DNA of 64,000 bases from VXNE01 sp963664635 (GCA_963664635.1 OY761542.1:2852001-2916000), one strand, 5' to 3'; shown: positions 1 to 10,838, counted from the stretch's first letter. Made by a program: numbers and translations. The notes: generated from the letters alone by a model not told the origin.

Positions 1-1675
<1,675 letters not shown>

Positions 1676-1803
1676 GGCGCGCCCGCATCGGGCCGCGCGG
1701 CGCGTGGTTCCCGAGTCGCAGTTCTATCCATAGACCCATCGGTTAGTTCCGGTGAGCCGGTTCACTTGCTAGATTGCCCGGTCGCCCGGACGAGGGGGCA
1801 TCC

Positions 1804-3459
1804 ATGTATCGCTACGACGAGTTCGACCAGCGCTTCATCGACGAGCGCGTGGCCCAGTACCGCGAGCAGACCGAACGGTATCTGGCCGGCGAGCTGACGG
1901 ACGACCAGTTCCTGCAGTTGCGCCTGCGCAACGGCCTGTACATCCAGCGGCTCGCGCCGATGCTGCGCATCGCGGTTCCCTACGGGACGCTGTCCTCGGA
2001 GCAGTTGCGGGCTCTCGCGGACATCTCGCGCCGGTACGACAAGGGCTACGGCCACCTGACCACCCGGCAGAACGTGCAGATCAACTGGCCGGCGCTGGAG
2101 GTCGTGCCGGACATTCTCGCGGACCTGGCCCGGGTGGGCATGCACGCGATCCAGACCAGCGGCAGCTGCATCCGCAACGTCACGACGGACCAGTTCGCCG
2201 GGGTCGCCGCGGACGAGCGGATCGACGCCCGCCCGTACTGCGAGATCGTCCGCCAGTGGTCCACGCAGCACCCCGAGTTCGATTGGCTGCCCCGGAAATT
2301 CAAGATCGCCTTCAACGGGGCGGCGGCGGACCGCGCGGCCGTCCACGTGCACGACATCGGCATCCGGGTGGACCGGGACGGGGACGGGACCGTGTTCGAC
2401 TTCCTGGTCGGCGGCGGCCTCGGCCGCACTCCGGCGATCGGCAGCGTCATCAGGACGGGGCTCCCCGAGCGGCACCTGCTGACCTATCTCGAGGCGATCA
2501 TGCGGGTCTACAACCGCTACGGGCGGCGTGACAACAAATACAAGGCCCGCATCAAGATCCTCGTGCGCGCGCTGACGCCCGAAGTGTTCCGCGAGCGGGT
2601 CGATGCGGAATGGGAACACCTCCGGGACGGCCCGGGCACGCTGACCCGCGCCGAGATCGACCGCGTGGCCGCCTGCTTCCAACCCCCCGCCTACGCCCCG
2701 CGGGGCGACCAGCCGGGCCTCCTGGCGGACCGGCGGCTCGCCGAGCCCCGTTTCGACGCCTGGGTGCGCAACAATGTCTCGGCGCACAAGGTTCCAGGCT
2801 ACGCCGTCGTCACCCTCTCCACCAAGCTGACCGGCGTCCCGCCCGGGGACGTGTCGGACGAACAGATGGACGCCGTCGCGGACTGGGCGGACGCGTTCGG
2901 CCACGGCGAACTGCGTATCGGTCACGAACAGAACTTCGTGCTCCCGGACGTACCGCAGGAGCATCTCCCCGCACTCTGGCGGCGCGCGGACGCCCTCGGC
3001 CTCGGCACCGCCAACCTCGGTCTGTTGACCGACATCGTGTGCTGCCCCGGGGGCGACTACTGCTCCCTCGCGAACGCGAAGTCGATTCCGGTCGCCGAGG
3101 CGATCCAGCGGGAATTCGACGACTACGACTACCTGCACGACCTCGGACCGGTCGATCTCAACATCTCCGGCTGCATGAATGCCTGCGGCCACCACCACGT
3201 GGGTCACATCGGCATCCTGGGCGTGGACAAGAAGGGCGCGGAGTTCTACCAGATCGCCCTCGGCGGCAATGCCGGCGACGACGCTTCCCTCGGCAAGATC
3301 CTGGGCCCGTCGTTTTCGCGCGCCGAGGTGACCGGCGTGATCGGGCAGATCCTGGATGTCTACCTGGACCGGCGCGTGGAGGCGGAACCGTTCCTGCACT
3401 GCGTCCGGCGCATCGGCATCGCGCCATTCAAGGAACGGGTCTATGCCGACGCTGGTTAA
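1804..3459 (+). CDS. cysI: Siroheme [4Fe-4S] sulfite/nitrite reductase
   Basis: The 551-residue protein belongs to the ferredoxin-type sulfite/nitrite reductases. It reduces sulfite to sulfide for cysteine synthesis by six electrons on a siroheme-[4Fe-4S] centre. Visible family motifs are HLTTRQNVQINW (siroheme-binding half-domain), TSGSCIRNVTTD, and the cluster cysteines in CCPGGDYC and GCMNACGHHH near the C-terminus. The ATG at 1804 was chosen because GAGGGGG lies just upstream. A TTG 30 nt earlier would add an unconserved tail. The DUF934 partner follows with a 17-nt overlap, as next to pseudomonad cysI. No cysH is adjacent. Nitrite reductase activity cannot be excluded from motifs, but the DUF934 neighbour favours sulfite. 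Confidence 0.92.
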   Translation: MYRYDEFDQRFIDERVAQYREQTERYLAGELTDDQFLQLRLRNGLYIQRLAPMLRIAVPYGTLSSEQLRALADISRRYDKGYGHLTTRQNVQINWPALEVVPDILADLARVGMHAIQTSGSCIRNVTTDQFAGVAADERIDARPYCEIVRQWSTQHPEFDWLPRKFKIAFNGAAADRAAVHVHDIGIRVDRDGDGTVFDFLVGGGLGRTPAIGSVIRTGLPERHLLTYLEAIMRVYNRYGRRDNKYKARIKILVRALTPEVFRERVDAEWEHLRDGPGTLTRAEIDRVAACFQPPAYAPRGDQPGLLADRRLAEPRFDAWVRNNVSAHKVPGYAVVTLSTKLTGVPPGDVSDEQMDAVADWADAFGHGELRIGHEQNFVLPDVPQEHLPALWRRADALGLGTANLGLLTDIVCCPGGDYCSLANAKSIPVAEAIQREFDDYDYLHDLGPVDLNISGCMNACGHHHVGHIGILGVDKKGAEFYQIALGGNAGDDASLGKILGPSFSRAEVTGVIGQILDVYLDRRVEAEPFLHCVRRIGIAPFKERVYADAG

Positions 3460-3928
3460 GGACCTGCGGATCGTTCCCGACGACTGGACCCGCATCGAGC
3501 CCGGAACCGCTCCGGAAGCCTTGCCCGGGCGCGCGATCCTGTCGTTCGAGGACTGGCTGGAGCGGCGTGCGGCACTGCCCGCCGGCGTGCGGGCGGGCGT
3601 CTGGGTGGAGGGTGAGACCGACGCGGAGGACCTGGGCCCCCATGCCGGCGGCCTGCCGCTGATCGCGGTCCACTTCCCGGCCTTTGCCGATGGACGTGGC
3701 CTGTCCCTCGCAACGCTGCTGCGCACCCGCCATGGCTTCGCAGGGGAACTGCGGGCGTTTGGCGACATCCTCCCCGACCTCGCGCAGTACCTGCACCGCT
3801 CGGGCTTCGACGCATTCGAGGTGGCCGACCGGCGCAGTGCCGAGGTCGCCATCGCGTCGGTCGGCGCCATCACGGATCACTACCAGGCCTCCGTCCGCCA
3901 ACCGATGCCGGCTTTCCGAAGACGATAA
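3443..3928 (+). CDS. DUF934 family protein paired with sulfite reductase
   Basis: A 161-residue DUF934 protein starting MPTLVKDLRIVPDDW. The family is almost always encoded directly after cysI-type reductases and is usually called a probable oxidoreductase, but its reaction is not established. Visible features are GRAILSFEDWLER (about 30-42), GLPLIAVHFPAFADGRGLSLA in the middle, and the C-terminal DRRSAEVAIASVGAITDHYQ. The ATG at 3443 lies inside the end of cysI (17-nt overlap), so the two are probably translationally coupled. A role in assimilatory sulfite reduction is inferred from context only. Confidence 0.88.
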   Translation: MPTLVKDLRIVPDDWTRIEPGTAPEALPGRAILSFEDWLERRAALPAGVRAGVWVEGETDAEDLGPHAGGLPLIAVHFPAFADGRGLSLATLLRTRHGFAGELRAFGDILPDLAQYLHRSGFDAFEVADRRSAEVAIASVGAITDHYQASVRQPMPAFRRR

Positions 3929-4013
3929 ACGCACCGGCGGGGACCGGCCGCCCACCCCCGACGTTCGTGTCAGAATCGTCCGCCGTGCCCGCGCACCAGG
4001 AGCCGTTCGCGCC

Positions 4014-5183
4014 ATGGAATTCGGCGTCGTCGAGTCGTTCTTCCTCATTTTCTCCGGCGCCGCCGTGCTTGCGACGCTGGCGCTCTACACGCGCCAACCC
4101 CTGCTGGTCGCCTACATCGGGATCGGCATGCTGCTCGGGCCCCATGCCCTCGGCTGGATTCCGGACGCCGCCTTCGTGGAGGACATCGGCGAGATCGGCA
4201 TCATCTTCCTGCTGTTCCTGCTGGGACTCGACCTGCCGCCCAACAAGCTCCGCACCATGCTGGGGGCTTCCGTCGTCACGGCGCTCGGCAGCACGGCGGT
4301 TTTCTTCGCGGTCGGTTTCGGTGTCATGGCGGCGTTCGGGTTCGCGCTGTCCGAGGCCCTGGTCGGCGGTATCGCCGCCGTGTTCTCGAGCACCATCATC
4401 GGCATCAAGCTGCTGCCGACCACGGTCCTGCACCACCGTCATGTCGGCGAGATCGTCATCAGCCTCCTGTTGATTCAGGACCTGCTCGCGATCGCGGCGC
4501 TCCTGGCTCTCGCCGGCTACGACCCGGCGTCGGGCGGAGTGCTCGACCAGGTCCTGCTCGTCGTGGTGACCTTCCCGGCGATCGCGCTGGCCGCCTTCCT
4601 CGGCGTCAGGTTCGTGCTGCTCCCCCTGCTCGCCCGGTTCGACGCGTTCAACGAGTTCGTCTTCCTGCTGGCGATCGGCTGGTGCCTCGCCATCGCCACC
4701 GCGTGTCACGTGGCGGGGATGTCCTTCGAAGTGGGCGCGATCCTCGCCGGCGTATCCCTTGCGAACTCGCCGATCGCCCAGTACATCACCGACACCCTGC
4801 GGCCGCTGCGGGACTTCTTCCTCATCCTCTTCTTCTTCTCCGTCGGCGCGGCGGTCGATCCGATGCTGCTGGTCGAGGTCGCGGCGCCGGCCGTGCTTCT
4901 CGGAGCGGCGCTCCTGGCGGTGAAGCCCGTGACGTTCCGCGTGCTGCTCCAGTGGCGGGGAGAGGATCCCGGCACCGCCCGGGAGATCGGCCTGCGTCTT
5001 GGCCAGGCGAGCGAATTCTCGATCCTGGTGACGGGGGTGGCGCTGGGCAGCGCCCTGGTCGGCGCCGAGGCGGCACACGCGATCCTCGCGGCGACGGTGG
5101 CTACCCTGGTCGTTTCGACCTACCTCGTCATCTTCCGCTACCCGAGTCCGATCGCCGTGTCGGCGCGCCTGCGCCGCGACTGA
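4014..5183 (+). CDS. Kef-type cation:proton antiporter (CPA2), membrane domain only
   Basis: A 389-residue polytopic inner-membrane protein of the CPA2 family (Na+/H+ exchanger fold), related to the membrane half of KefB/KefC. Roughly a dozen hydrophobic segments are seen, starting with VVESFFLIFSGAAVLATLAL. Family motifs include GIGMLLGPHALGW, the FLLFLLGLDLP segment and SIAVFSSTIIGIKLL-like text around 120-135. It ends soon after the last helices, without the cytosolic TrkA-N/RCK domain of KefB/C, so any gating must differ. The ATG at 4014 was chosen because translation upstream is not hydrophobic and overlaps DUF934. The ion (K+ or Na+) cannot be told. Confidence 0.85.
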   Translation: MEFGVVESFFLIFSGAAVLATLALYTRQPLLVAYIGIGMLLGPHALGWIPDAAFVEDIGEIGIIFLLFLLGLDLPPNKLRTMLGASVVTALGSTAVFFAVGFGVMAAFGFALSEALVGGIAAVFSSTIIGIKLLPTTVLHHRHVGEIVISLLLIQDLLAIAALLALAGYDPASGGVLDQVLLVVVTFPAIALAAFLGVRFVLLPLLARFDAFNEFVFLLAIGWCLAIATACHVAGMSFEVGAILAGVSLANSPIAQYITDTLRPLRDFFLILFFFSVGAAVDPMLLVEVAAPAVLLGAALLAVKPVTFRVLLQWRGEDPGTAREIGLRLGQASEFSILVTGVALGSALVGAEAAHAILAATVATLVVSTYLVIFRYPSPIAVSARLRRD

Positions 5184-5204
5184 CGAACGGCCAGACGGGC
5201 CGCC

Positions 5205-6200
5205 CTACGACGACAGCCTGAGCACGCCGCGGCCGACCATCTGACCAGCCAGGATGCGGTCGATGGCGTCCGAGAGGGTCTCCAGCGTCAGTCCTTCCTC
5301 GAGGGCGGCCAGGCCGTCCATTTTCCAGGCGCCGGCCAGCTTCTCCCAGATGTGGGCCTTCTCCTCGATGGGCAGCTCCACCGAGTCGATGCCGAGCAGG
5401 TTGACGTGGCGCAGGATGAACGGGAACACCGTGGCCGGAATGTTCGCGGATGCGACCAGTCCGCAGGCCGCCAGGCTCGCTCCGTACTTCAGGGCCTTGA
5501 CCGCGTTGAAGAGGATGTCGCCGCCCACGGTGTCCACCACGCCCCCCCAGGTCTCCCGCAGCAGCGGCCGGCGGCTCTCCTCCGCCGCGGTCGCGCGGGA
5601 CACGATTTCCGCGGCGCCGAGGTCGCGCAGGTAGCCGTGCCGGTCCTCCTTGCCCGTCACCGCATGGACCTCGTAGCCGAGGTGCGCGAGCAGCGTCACC
5701 GCCACGGAGCCGACGCCACCGGTGGCCCCGGTGACCAGGACGGGTCCGCCCCCGGGCGTCATGCCGGCGCCCTCGAGCTTGTCGATGCACAGCGCGGCCG
5801 TAAAGCCCGCCGTGCCGAGGATCATGCTCTCCTCGAGCCCGAGACCGTCGGGCAGGGGCACGGCCCAGCCCGCCGGGATGCGGACGCGCTCGCCGAAGCC
5901 GCCCGGCGTGTTCATGCCGAGGTCGAAGCCGATGGCGACGATCTCGTCGCCCGGGTGGAAGTGCTCGTCGGCGGACTCGAGCACGACGCCGGCCACGTCG
6001 ATGCCCGGTGTGTGGGGGAAGTTCCGGGTCACGCCCGGGTTGCCCGTGGCGGACAACCCGTCCTTGTAGTTGAGCGAAGAGTAGCGGACGTCCACGAGGA
6101 CATCGCCCTCCGGCAGGTCCGCGTCGTCCCGTTCCACGATGGATCTCGTGAACCGCCCATCGTCTTCCTTCGTGACCCGAAACGCCCGGAACGTACCCAT
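5205..6200 (-). CDS. acuI: Acrylyl-CoA reductase / YhdH-type MDR oxidoreductase
   Basis: A 331-residue medium-chain dehydrogenase/reductase of the YhdH/AcuI group, which reduces acrylyl-CoA to propanoyl-CoA with NADPH. Motifs are VRYSSLNYKDGLSATG near residue 40, the GROES-like segment TPGIDVAGVV, and the Rossmann glycine motif VTGATGGVGSVAVTLL around 155. No zinc-ligand pattern is seen, as expected for this non-zinc branch. The ATG is at 6198-6200. The TAG stop lies inside a TAGGGC sequence discussed among the findings. The gene follows sohB on the same strand with a 64-nt gap. Substrate is inferred from the family; a quinone reductase-like role is the alternative. Confidence 0.88.
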   Translation of the reverse strand: MGTFRAFRVTKEDDGRFTRSIVERDDADLPEGDVLVDVRYSSLNYKDGLSATGNPGVTRNFPHTPGIDVAGVVLESADEHFHPGDEIVAIGFDLGMNTPGGFGERVRIPAGWAVPLPDGLGLEESMILGTAGFTAALCIDKLEGAGMTPGGGPVLVTGATGGVGSVAVTLLAHLGYEVHAVTGKEDRHGYLRDLGAAEIVSRATAAEESRRPLLRETWGGVVDTVGGDILFNAVKALKYGASLAACGLVASANIPATVFPFILRHVNLLGIDSVELPIEEKAHIWEKLAGAWKMDGLAALEEGLTLETLSDAIDRILAGQMVGRGVLRLSS

Positions 6201-6264
6201 GCTCAGCCTCTCCCGTCCTGCACCGTCGTGCGCTGGCGCGACCTCGCGGTGGCGCGGCCAGCCC

Positions 6265-7317
6265 CTATCCCGACTCTCCGCCGGGGGTCAGTCGTCCAGC
6301 CGCCGCGGGACGCCCGCGCAGCAGCCGCCCCACCGGTCCGCCGGCCCACATGGCGTTCCACTGTTCGAGCAGCCGTTCCACCGGTTTGCGCGGCTCGACC
6401 CACTTCACTTCGAAGACGTCGTTCTCGTCGCAGGCGGCCATGAGGTATTCGTCGGACGTGCGGATCTCGTCCACCAGCTTGCGTTCGATGGCGCGCTGGC
6501 CGTACCAGGCTTCGCCGGTGGCCACGATGCCGATGTCGAGGTCCGGGCGGTTGTCGCCGACGAATTCCTTGAACAGCGCGTGGACGTCCTCGAGCTCCTC
6601 GAGGAACTTCGCCCGCCCCTTCTCGGTGTTCTCGCCAAACACCGTGAGCGTCCGCTTGTATTCGCCGGCGGTCAGCACCTCGAAGTCGACATCGTTCTTC
6701 TTGAGCAGGCGATGCACGTTGGGGACTTGCGCCGCAACGCCTATGGAACCCACCACGGCGAACGGCGCCGCGACGATGCGGTCCGCCACCGCGGCCATCA
6801 GGTAGCCCCCGCTGGCGGCTATCTTGTCGATGGCGGCGACCAGCCGGATGCCGCGCCCCTTGATGCGCGAGAGTTGCGAAGCGCCCAGCCCGTACGCGTG
6901 CACGAGCCCGCCGCCGCTCTCGATGCGTATCAGGACTTCGTCGCCCTCCCGCGCGGTGGTCAGGATGGCGGTGATCTCCTGGCGCAGGCCGTGGATGCCC
7001 GACGCCTCGAGATCCCCGTCGAAGGCGATCACGAAGAGCCTCGGCCGCTCCGGCGGCGCCTTCCGCGCGCGCTTGATCTGCTTGTTCTCTTCCTTCAGGC
7101 GCTTCTTGAACTCGCCGGGCGCGGACATGACCTCGGCCAGCGCGTGGCCCAGGTCCCGGAGCCGGTCGTTGAGGCGCGTCACCTCGACGTGCCCGCGCGG
7201 TGCGTGACGATGCCGGCGCCCGCCCGCCGCGGCGATCGCCGCGACGGCCACGACGATGGCCACGACGACGGTGACCGCCTTCGCGAGGAAGCTCACGTAG
7301 TCGAACAGATAGTCCAT
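6265..7317 (-). CDS. sohB: SohB-type inner-membrane serine protease (S49)
   Basis: A 350-residue signal-peptide-peptidase-like protease. The N-terminus (residues 1-32, MDYLFDYVSFLAKAVTVVVA and following alanines) is one membrane anchor. The S49 core has RIESGGGLVHAYGLGASQL, the nucleophile Ser in AASGGYLMAAVADRI, the GSIGVAAQVPN segment, and the general-base Lys in GEYKRTLTVFGENTEKGR. The length matches SohB of E. coli rather than the two-domain SppA. The catalytic domain is expected on the periplasmic side. A 10-bp inverted repeat lies in the intergenic region upstream. Confidence 0.93.
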   Translation of the reverse strand: MDYLFDYVSFLAKAVTVVVAIVVAVAAIAAAGGRRHRHAPRGHVEVTRLNDRLRDLGHALAEVMSAPGEFKKRLKEENKQIKRARKAPPERPRLFVIAFDGDLEASGIHGLRQEITAILTTAREGDEVLIRIESGGGLVHAYGLGASQLSRIKGRGIRLVAAIDKIAASGGYLMAAVADRIVAAPFAVVGSIGVAAQVPNVHRLLKKNDVDFEVLTAGEYKRTLTVFGENTEKGRAKFLEELEDVHALFKEFVGDNRPDLDIGIVATGEAWYGQRAIERKLVDEIRTSDEYLMAACDENDVFEVKWVEPRKPVERLLEQWNAMWAGGPVGRLLRGRPAAAGRLTPGGESG

Positions 7318-7346
7318 GGTGACGCGTCGGGAGCGTGTGGTCCCAG

Positions 7347-7398
7347 CCGGAAAAAGCGCGCTAATCTAACACAAAGGCCCGGGCCGCCCTTTTTCCGG
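7347..7398. repeat. 10-bp inverted repeat between sohB and the SCP2-like gene
   Basis: CCGGAAAAAG (7347-7356) and its exact complement CTTTTTCCGG (7389-7398) bracket 32 bp in the divergent intergenic region. It could be an operator or a long-loop stem. No T-tract follows, so it is not a convincing intrinsic terminator. Confidence 0.5.
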
Positions 7399-7432
7399 GG
7401 AGGAAGCGGGGAGGAAGCCGGGGAGGACGCGC

Positions 7433-7768
7433 GTGCAGGACGACCGCCGACGATTCCGCGATACGCTGGCGACGCGGTTCGATGGGTCCGCCGTTGCCGG
7501 CCATGACGTGCGGATCGCGCTGTCGGTCGGCGACTGGCCGCCGCTGGTCTGCTCGATCGGCGCTGGTCCGTTGGTCTTCGACGATGCGCTGATTCCCGAA
7601 GCAACGTTCTTCTTCGACTCGCCCGAGACGGCCCTCGGCCTGCTCTGCGAGGATGGCGACATCATGGACGCCTTCATGGCAGAACGTTTCCGCTCGGACG
7701 GCAGCCTCACGCTGGTGTTCCTGCTCCTCTCGGTGTTTCGGGGCGTCCCGCTCGAGGTTCCCCCCTGA
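7433..7768 (+). CDS. Small SCP2-like (sterol carrier fold) protein
   Basis: A 111-residue protein not recognised as a named gene. Its pattern (LVCSIGAGPLVFDD, then ATFFFDSPETALGLLCEDGDIMDAF, then AERFRSDGSLTLVFLLLSVF) follows the SCP2 sterol-binding fold: two strands, a lipid-pocket helix around a glycine-rich turn, and the late RxxGD-like stretch, here RSDGS. It starts with GTG at 7433, with GGGGAGGA about 6 nt upstream. It is divergent from sohB and convergent with nudC, so it is probably a single-gene unit. UbiJ-like or lipid-binding accessory roles are possible. Confidence 0.62.
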   Translation: MQDDRRRFRDTLATRFDGSAVAGHDVRIALSVGDWPPLVCSIGAGPLVFDDALIPEATFFFDSPETALGLLCEDGDIMDAFMAERFRSDGSLTLVFLLLSVFRGVPLEVPP

Positions 7769-7809
7769 CGGCCTCTCGCACGGTCCTGGCGCGGGCGGCC
7801 GGGTCGCCC

Positions 7810-8649
7810 CTACGCGGCGGCCGTCCGCTCGTCGATGAAGCTCTGGATGAGCCAGCCCGAGATGGCGGTGCCGCCCGGCGTGTTCGGCGGGCGCGCGTAA
7901 TGGAACCAGTGGGCTTCCGCGATCTCGTCGTCCTGGCAGACGATCTCGCCGCCGGCGTAGTCCGCGTGGAAGCCGAGCATGAGCGAGTTGGGAAACGGCC
8001 AGGACTGGCTGCCGAGGTAGCGCAGGTTCCGCACGGCGATGCCGACCTCCTCGTGCACCTCGCGATGGACCGTCTGTTCGATGGACTCCCCCGGCTCGAC
8101 GAACCCCGCCAGCGTGCTGAACATCCCCGCGGGCCAGTTGGCGTTGCGCGCCAGCAGCATCTCGTCCCCGTTGCGCACGAGCACGATGATGCTCGGCGAC
8201 AGGCGCGGGTAGACCACGACGCCGCAGCTCGGGCACTCCTTGGCGCGGTCCGTCCCGTGGTCGGCGGTCTCCGTCCCGCAGCGCCCGCAGTAGCGGTGGT
8301 CGCGGTGCCACGCCACGACCTGCTTGGCGCGGCCGGCGAGATAGAAGAACGCGGGGTCGACGCGGCCGAGCCACGCGCGCAGCCCCACGCGGGCGAAGCC
8401 CTCCGGGACCGTTCCCGTCGCCGCGAGCGCGAAACACGGACGGTCCCGCCAGCGGCCCAGGAAACTCTTCCAGGTGACCTCGAGGTCGAGCCATCGAAAC
8501 TCGTCCCGCGTCACCGGACGCGGTATGCCCTGCTCGCTGATGCAGAGAATCTCCTCGCCCAGGTAGGCGAAATACAGCGCGTCGTCGCGGTCCGCATCCG
8601 GCGGCGTCGCCACGAGCGACTCGAATGCGTCCGGTTCGGTCGGCCACAT
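7810..8649 (-). CDS. nudC: NAD+ diphosphatase (NADH pyrophosphatase / deNADding enzyme)
   Basis: A 279-residue Nudix hydrolase that splits NAD(H) to NMN(H) and AMP and, in relatives, removes NAD caps from RNA. A zinc ribbon with four cysteines is seen in YCGRCGTE and CPSCGVVVYPR. The Nudix box is GFVEPGESIEQTVHREVHEE, and SQSWPFPNSLMLGF is the NudC-specific signature after it. The ATG at 8649 places the N-terminal domain at normal length. The TAG stop lies within TAGGGGCGACC. dnaQ lies 31 nt upstream on the same strand. Confidence 0.94.
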   Translation of the reverse strand: MWPTEPDAFESLVATPPDADRDDALYFAYLGEEILCISEQGIPRPVTRDEFRWLDLEVTWKSFLGRWRDRPCFALAATGTVPEGFARVGLRAWLGRVDPAFFYLAGRAKQVVAWHRDHRYCGRCGTETADHGTDRAKECPSCGVVVYPRLSPSIIVLVRNGDEMLLARNANWPAGMFSTLAGFVEPGESIEQTVHREVHEEVGIAVRNLRYLGSQSWPFPNSLMLGFHADYAGGEIVCQDDEIAEAHWFHYARPPNTPGGTAISGWLIQSFIDERTAAA

Positions 8650-8680
8650 GATGCGTCTCCTGGTGTGGTGTCGGTTCCGG

Positions 8681-9403
8681 TCAGGCTTCCGCGACGGACG
8701 CCTGGCGCCATACGCAGCCGCCTTCGGACGACGCGTCGAGCGCGTCCAGCTTCGCTTCGTGTGCGGCCCGCTCCGCGGGGGTGGCGCGAACGACCAGCAA
8801 GGGAGGCTTGTCCGCGGGCAGGCGGAATACGGCCCCGCCGTCGGTCTCGCCGGCCGCCGGGTCGTCACCGGCGAACAGCGACGCCTGTCCGCCCGTCATC
8901 AACAGGTAGACGTCCGCCAGAATCTCGGCGTCGAGCAACGCGCCGTGCAGCTCCCGCTGCGAGTTGTCCACGCCGTACCGTCGACACAGCGCATCCAGGT
9001 TGTTCTTGCGCCCCGGGTGCCTGTCCTTGGCGAGCGCCAGCGAGTCCGTGATCGTGCACAACTCGGCGATCCCCCGGGCGCCGCCCCCGAGCAACTCGAG
9101 CTCGTAGTCGATGAAGGACACGTCGAACGGGGCGTTGTGGATCACGAGCTCCGCGCCGCGTACGAAGTCGAGGAATTCGTCGGCGACGTCCGCGAACCGG
9201 GGTTTGCCTTCGAGATCCTGGAGGGTCAGGCCGTGCACCTCCGCCGCCGCGTCGTCGATGTCCCGCTCTGGATCGATATAGCGATGGAAACGGTTCCGCG
9301 TCACGCGCCGGTCGACGATCTCGACGGCGCCGATCTCGAGGATCCTGTGCCCCTGGGCCGGCTCGAGCCCCGTGGTTTCCGTATCGAGGACCACTTGGCG
9401 CAC
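8681..9403 (-). CDS. dnaQ: DNA polymerase III epsilon subunit (3'-5' proofreading exonuclease)
   Basis: A 240-residue DEDDh exonuclease. ExoI motif LDTETTGLEP carries the first Asp and Glu. HNAPFDVSFIDYEL is ExoII. HGALLDAEILADVYLLMTGG is ExoIII, with the catalytic His and Asp. The C-terminal tail should hold the alpha-binding segment. The start is GTG at 9401-9403, three bases after the rnhA stop. The rnhA-dnaQ order, with both genes on the same strand here, is widespread in gammaproteobacteria, where the two are usually divergent or adjacent. Confidence 0.95.
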   Translation of the reverse strand: MRQVVLDTETTGLEPAQGHRILEIGAVEIVDRRVTRNRFHRYIDPERDIDDAAAEVHGLTLQDLEGKPRFADVADEFLDFVRGAELVIHNAPFDVSFIDYELELLGGGARGIAELCTITDSLALAKDRHPGRKNNLDALCRRYGVDNSQRELHGALLDAEILADVYLLMTGGQASLFAGDDPAAGETDGGAVFRLPADKPPLLVVRATPAERAAHEAKLDALDASSEGGCVWRQASVAEA

Positions 9404-9406
9404 CGG

Positions 9407-9868
9407 TCAGTCCGACACCGGACGGGCGGCCAGCATCTCGTCGATCGCGGTATTGGCCGCCCGGTCCACCCGCTCGTTGTCGACGTGGCCGCTGTGGCCC
9501 TTCACCCACACCCACTCGACGTCATGCCGCCGCGAGACATCGTCGAGCCGTTCCCACAGGTCGCGGTTCTTTACGGGCGTCCGGGCCGACGTCTTCCAGC
9601 CGTTGGCCTTCCAGCGCCGGACCCACTCGGTCACGCCGCGCCGCACGTACTGCGAGTCGGTGGTCAACCGCACCCGGCGCGGGCCGTTGAGGGCCGCGAG
9701 CCCCTCGATGGCGGCCATCAGTTCCATGCGGTTGTTGGTCGTGTGCGGGGCGGCGCCCTTGATCAGGCGCTCGCGGTCGCCGTGCCGCAAGGCAGCCGCC
9801 CAGCCTCCGGCCCCCGGGTTCCCGCGGCACGCTCCGTCCGTGAATATCTCGATGCGTGGCTCGGTCAC
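9407..9868 (-). CDS. rnhA: Ribonuclease HI
   Basis: A 153-residue RNase HI that removes RNA from RNA/DNA hybrids. All four acidic catalytic residues can be placed: Asp in IFTDGACRGNPG, Glu in NNRMELMAAI, Asp in RLTTDSQYVRRG and Asp in DNERVDRAA. VWVKGHSGHVDNE carries the flexible-loop His. The start is GTG at 9866-9868, overlapping the preceding methyltransferase by 4 nt. Longer in-frame starts upstream lie inside that gene and were rejected. Confidence 0.96.
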   Translation of the reverse strand: MTEPRIEIFTDGACRGNPGAGGWAAALRHGDRERLIKGAAPHTTNNRMELMAAIEGLAALNGPRRVRLTTDSQYVRRGVTEWVRRWKANGWKTSARTPVKNRDLWERLDDVSRRHDVEWVWVKGHSGHVDNERVDRAANTAIDEMLAARPVSD

Positions 9869-10689
9869 GGCCGCCCCAACGCCTCGCCGGGCCGGGAACG
9901 GGCCGCGTTCTCCTCGCGCGTGGCCACGGCCACCCGCGTCGCGCCCGGAACGGCAAGGGGCGGCGCGCGATGCGGCTTCGCGAAGGCAAGGGGCCCGCGA
10001 ATCGTTCCGAGGGACTCCTTGGTCGCCAACGTCACGTAGACGCCTCCGAGCGGGGTCTGGGTGCGGTTGAGCCATGCACTGAACCGCCGCACGCGTGGCT
10101 CCGTGAGCTTCAGGTTGAGGGTCGCCCGGTAGTTCAGGTAGTGGACCTTGCCTTCGCGGACGAAGCCGAGAACCGCCAGCCACTCGTTGAGGCGGAACGC
10201 GCTGACCGTGCCGACATGCCGCCGCAGGCCGCTCATGGCGCTGCTGACCGCCCAGAGCGACAGCGGATTGAAACAGCACACCAGCAGACGTCCGCCCGGA
10301 CGAATGACCCGGGTGACCTCCCGTATGGCGCTGCGGGGATCGCGCGCGTATTCGAGGGCGTGGTGCAGCACGACGCCGTCGACGCTGTTCGACGGGATCG
10401 GGAGGAACTCCGTACGTGCAACCAGGGGCGTGACGCCCTCGCAGCCGGCCCGCGGTACCGCCGGAGCCGCGAAGAGGCGGCTCTTCACCATGCAGCGCGA
10501 GGTGGCGCGGGTTGCCTCCGGTACCGGGCCCAACCACAACAGGCAGTCGCCGTGGAAACGCCGGACGCGCTCCCGCAGCCGTTCGGTCTCACGCTGCAGC
10601 AGGTCCTGGCCGGCGTCCGAGGCGAACCAGTCCGTCAATGCCCGGCAACCGGCACCGACGCCTGCCGTACGTTCCGTGTTCCGTTGCAA
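9865..10689 (-). CDS. Class I SAM-dependent methyltransferase (YafS-like)
   Basis: A 274-residue methyltransferase of the Methyltransf_11 type, resembling YafS, which sits beside rnhA in enterobacteria. Residues 95-115 hold FLPIPSNSVDGVVLHHALEY, the acidic/post-motif region. IREVTRVIRPGGRLLVCCFNP is the family motif III. The canonical glycine-rich SAM loop is weak: LLWLGPVPEATRA replaces the usual GxGxG, so catalytic activity is uncertain. It is divergent from mltD across about 150 nt. The ATG at 10689 gives a normal N-terminus. The substrate is unknown. Confidence 0.82.
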   Translation of the reverse strand: MQRNTERTAGVGAGCRALTDWFASDAGQDLLQRETERLRERVRRFHGDCLLWLGPVPEATRATSRCMVKSRLFAAPAVPRAGCEGVTPLVARTEFLPIPSNSVDGVVLHHALEYARDPRSAIREVTRVIRPGGRLLVCCFNPLSLWAVSSAMSGLRRHVGTVSAFRLNEWLAVLGFVREGKVHYLNYRATLNLKLTEPRVRRFSAWLNRTQTPLGGVYVTLATKESLGTIRGPLAFAKPHRAPPLAVPGATRVAVATREENAARSRPGEALGRP

Positions 10690-10838
10690 ATTCCGACGCT
10701 ATCCCGCAAAGTCATCGCAAGTCGGCGGCATTTTCCATCGCCGCAGCACCATCCGCAAGGCACATTCAGGGCGCATTCAAGGCGCGGAACAGGCCTAGAA
10801 CAGGCGCGAGGCTGTCGAGATTGCATGAGACCACCGGC

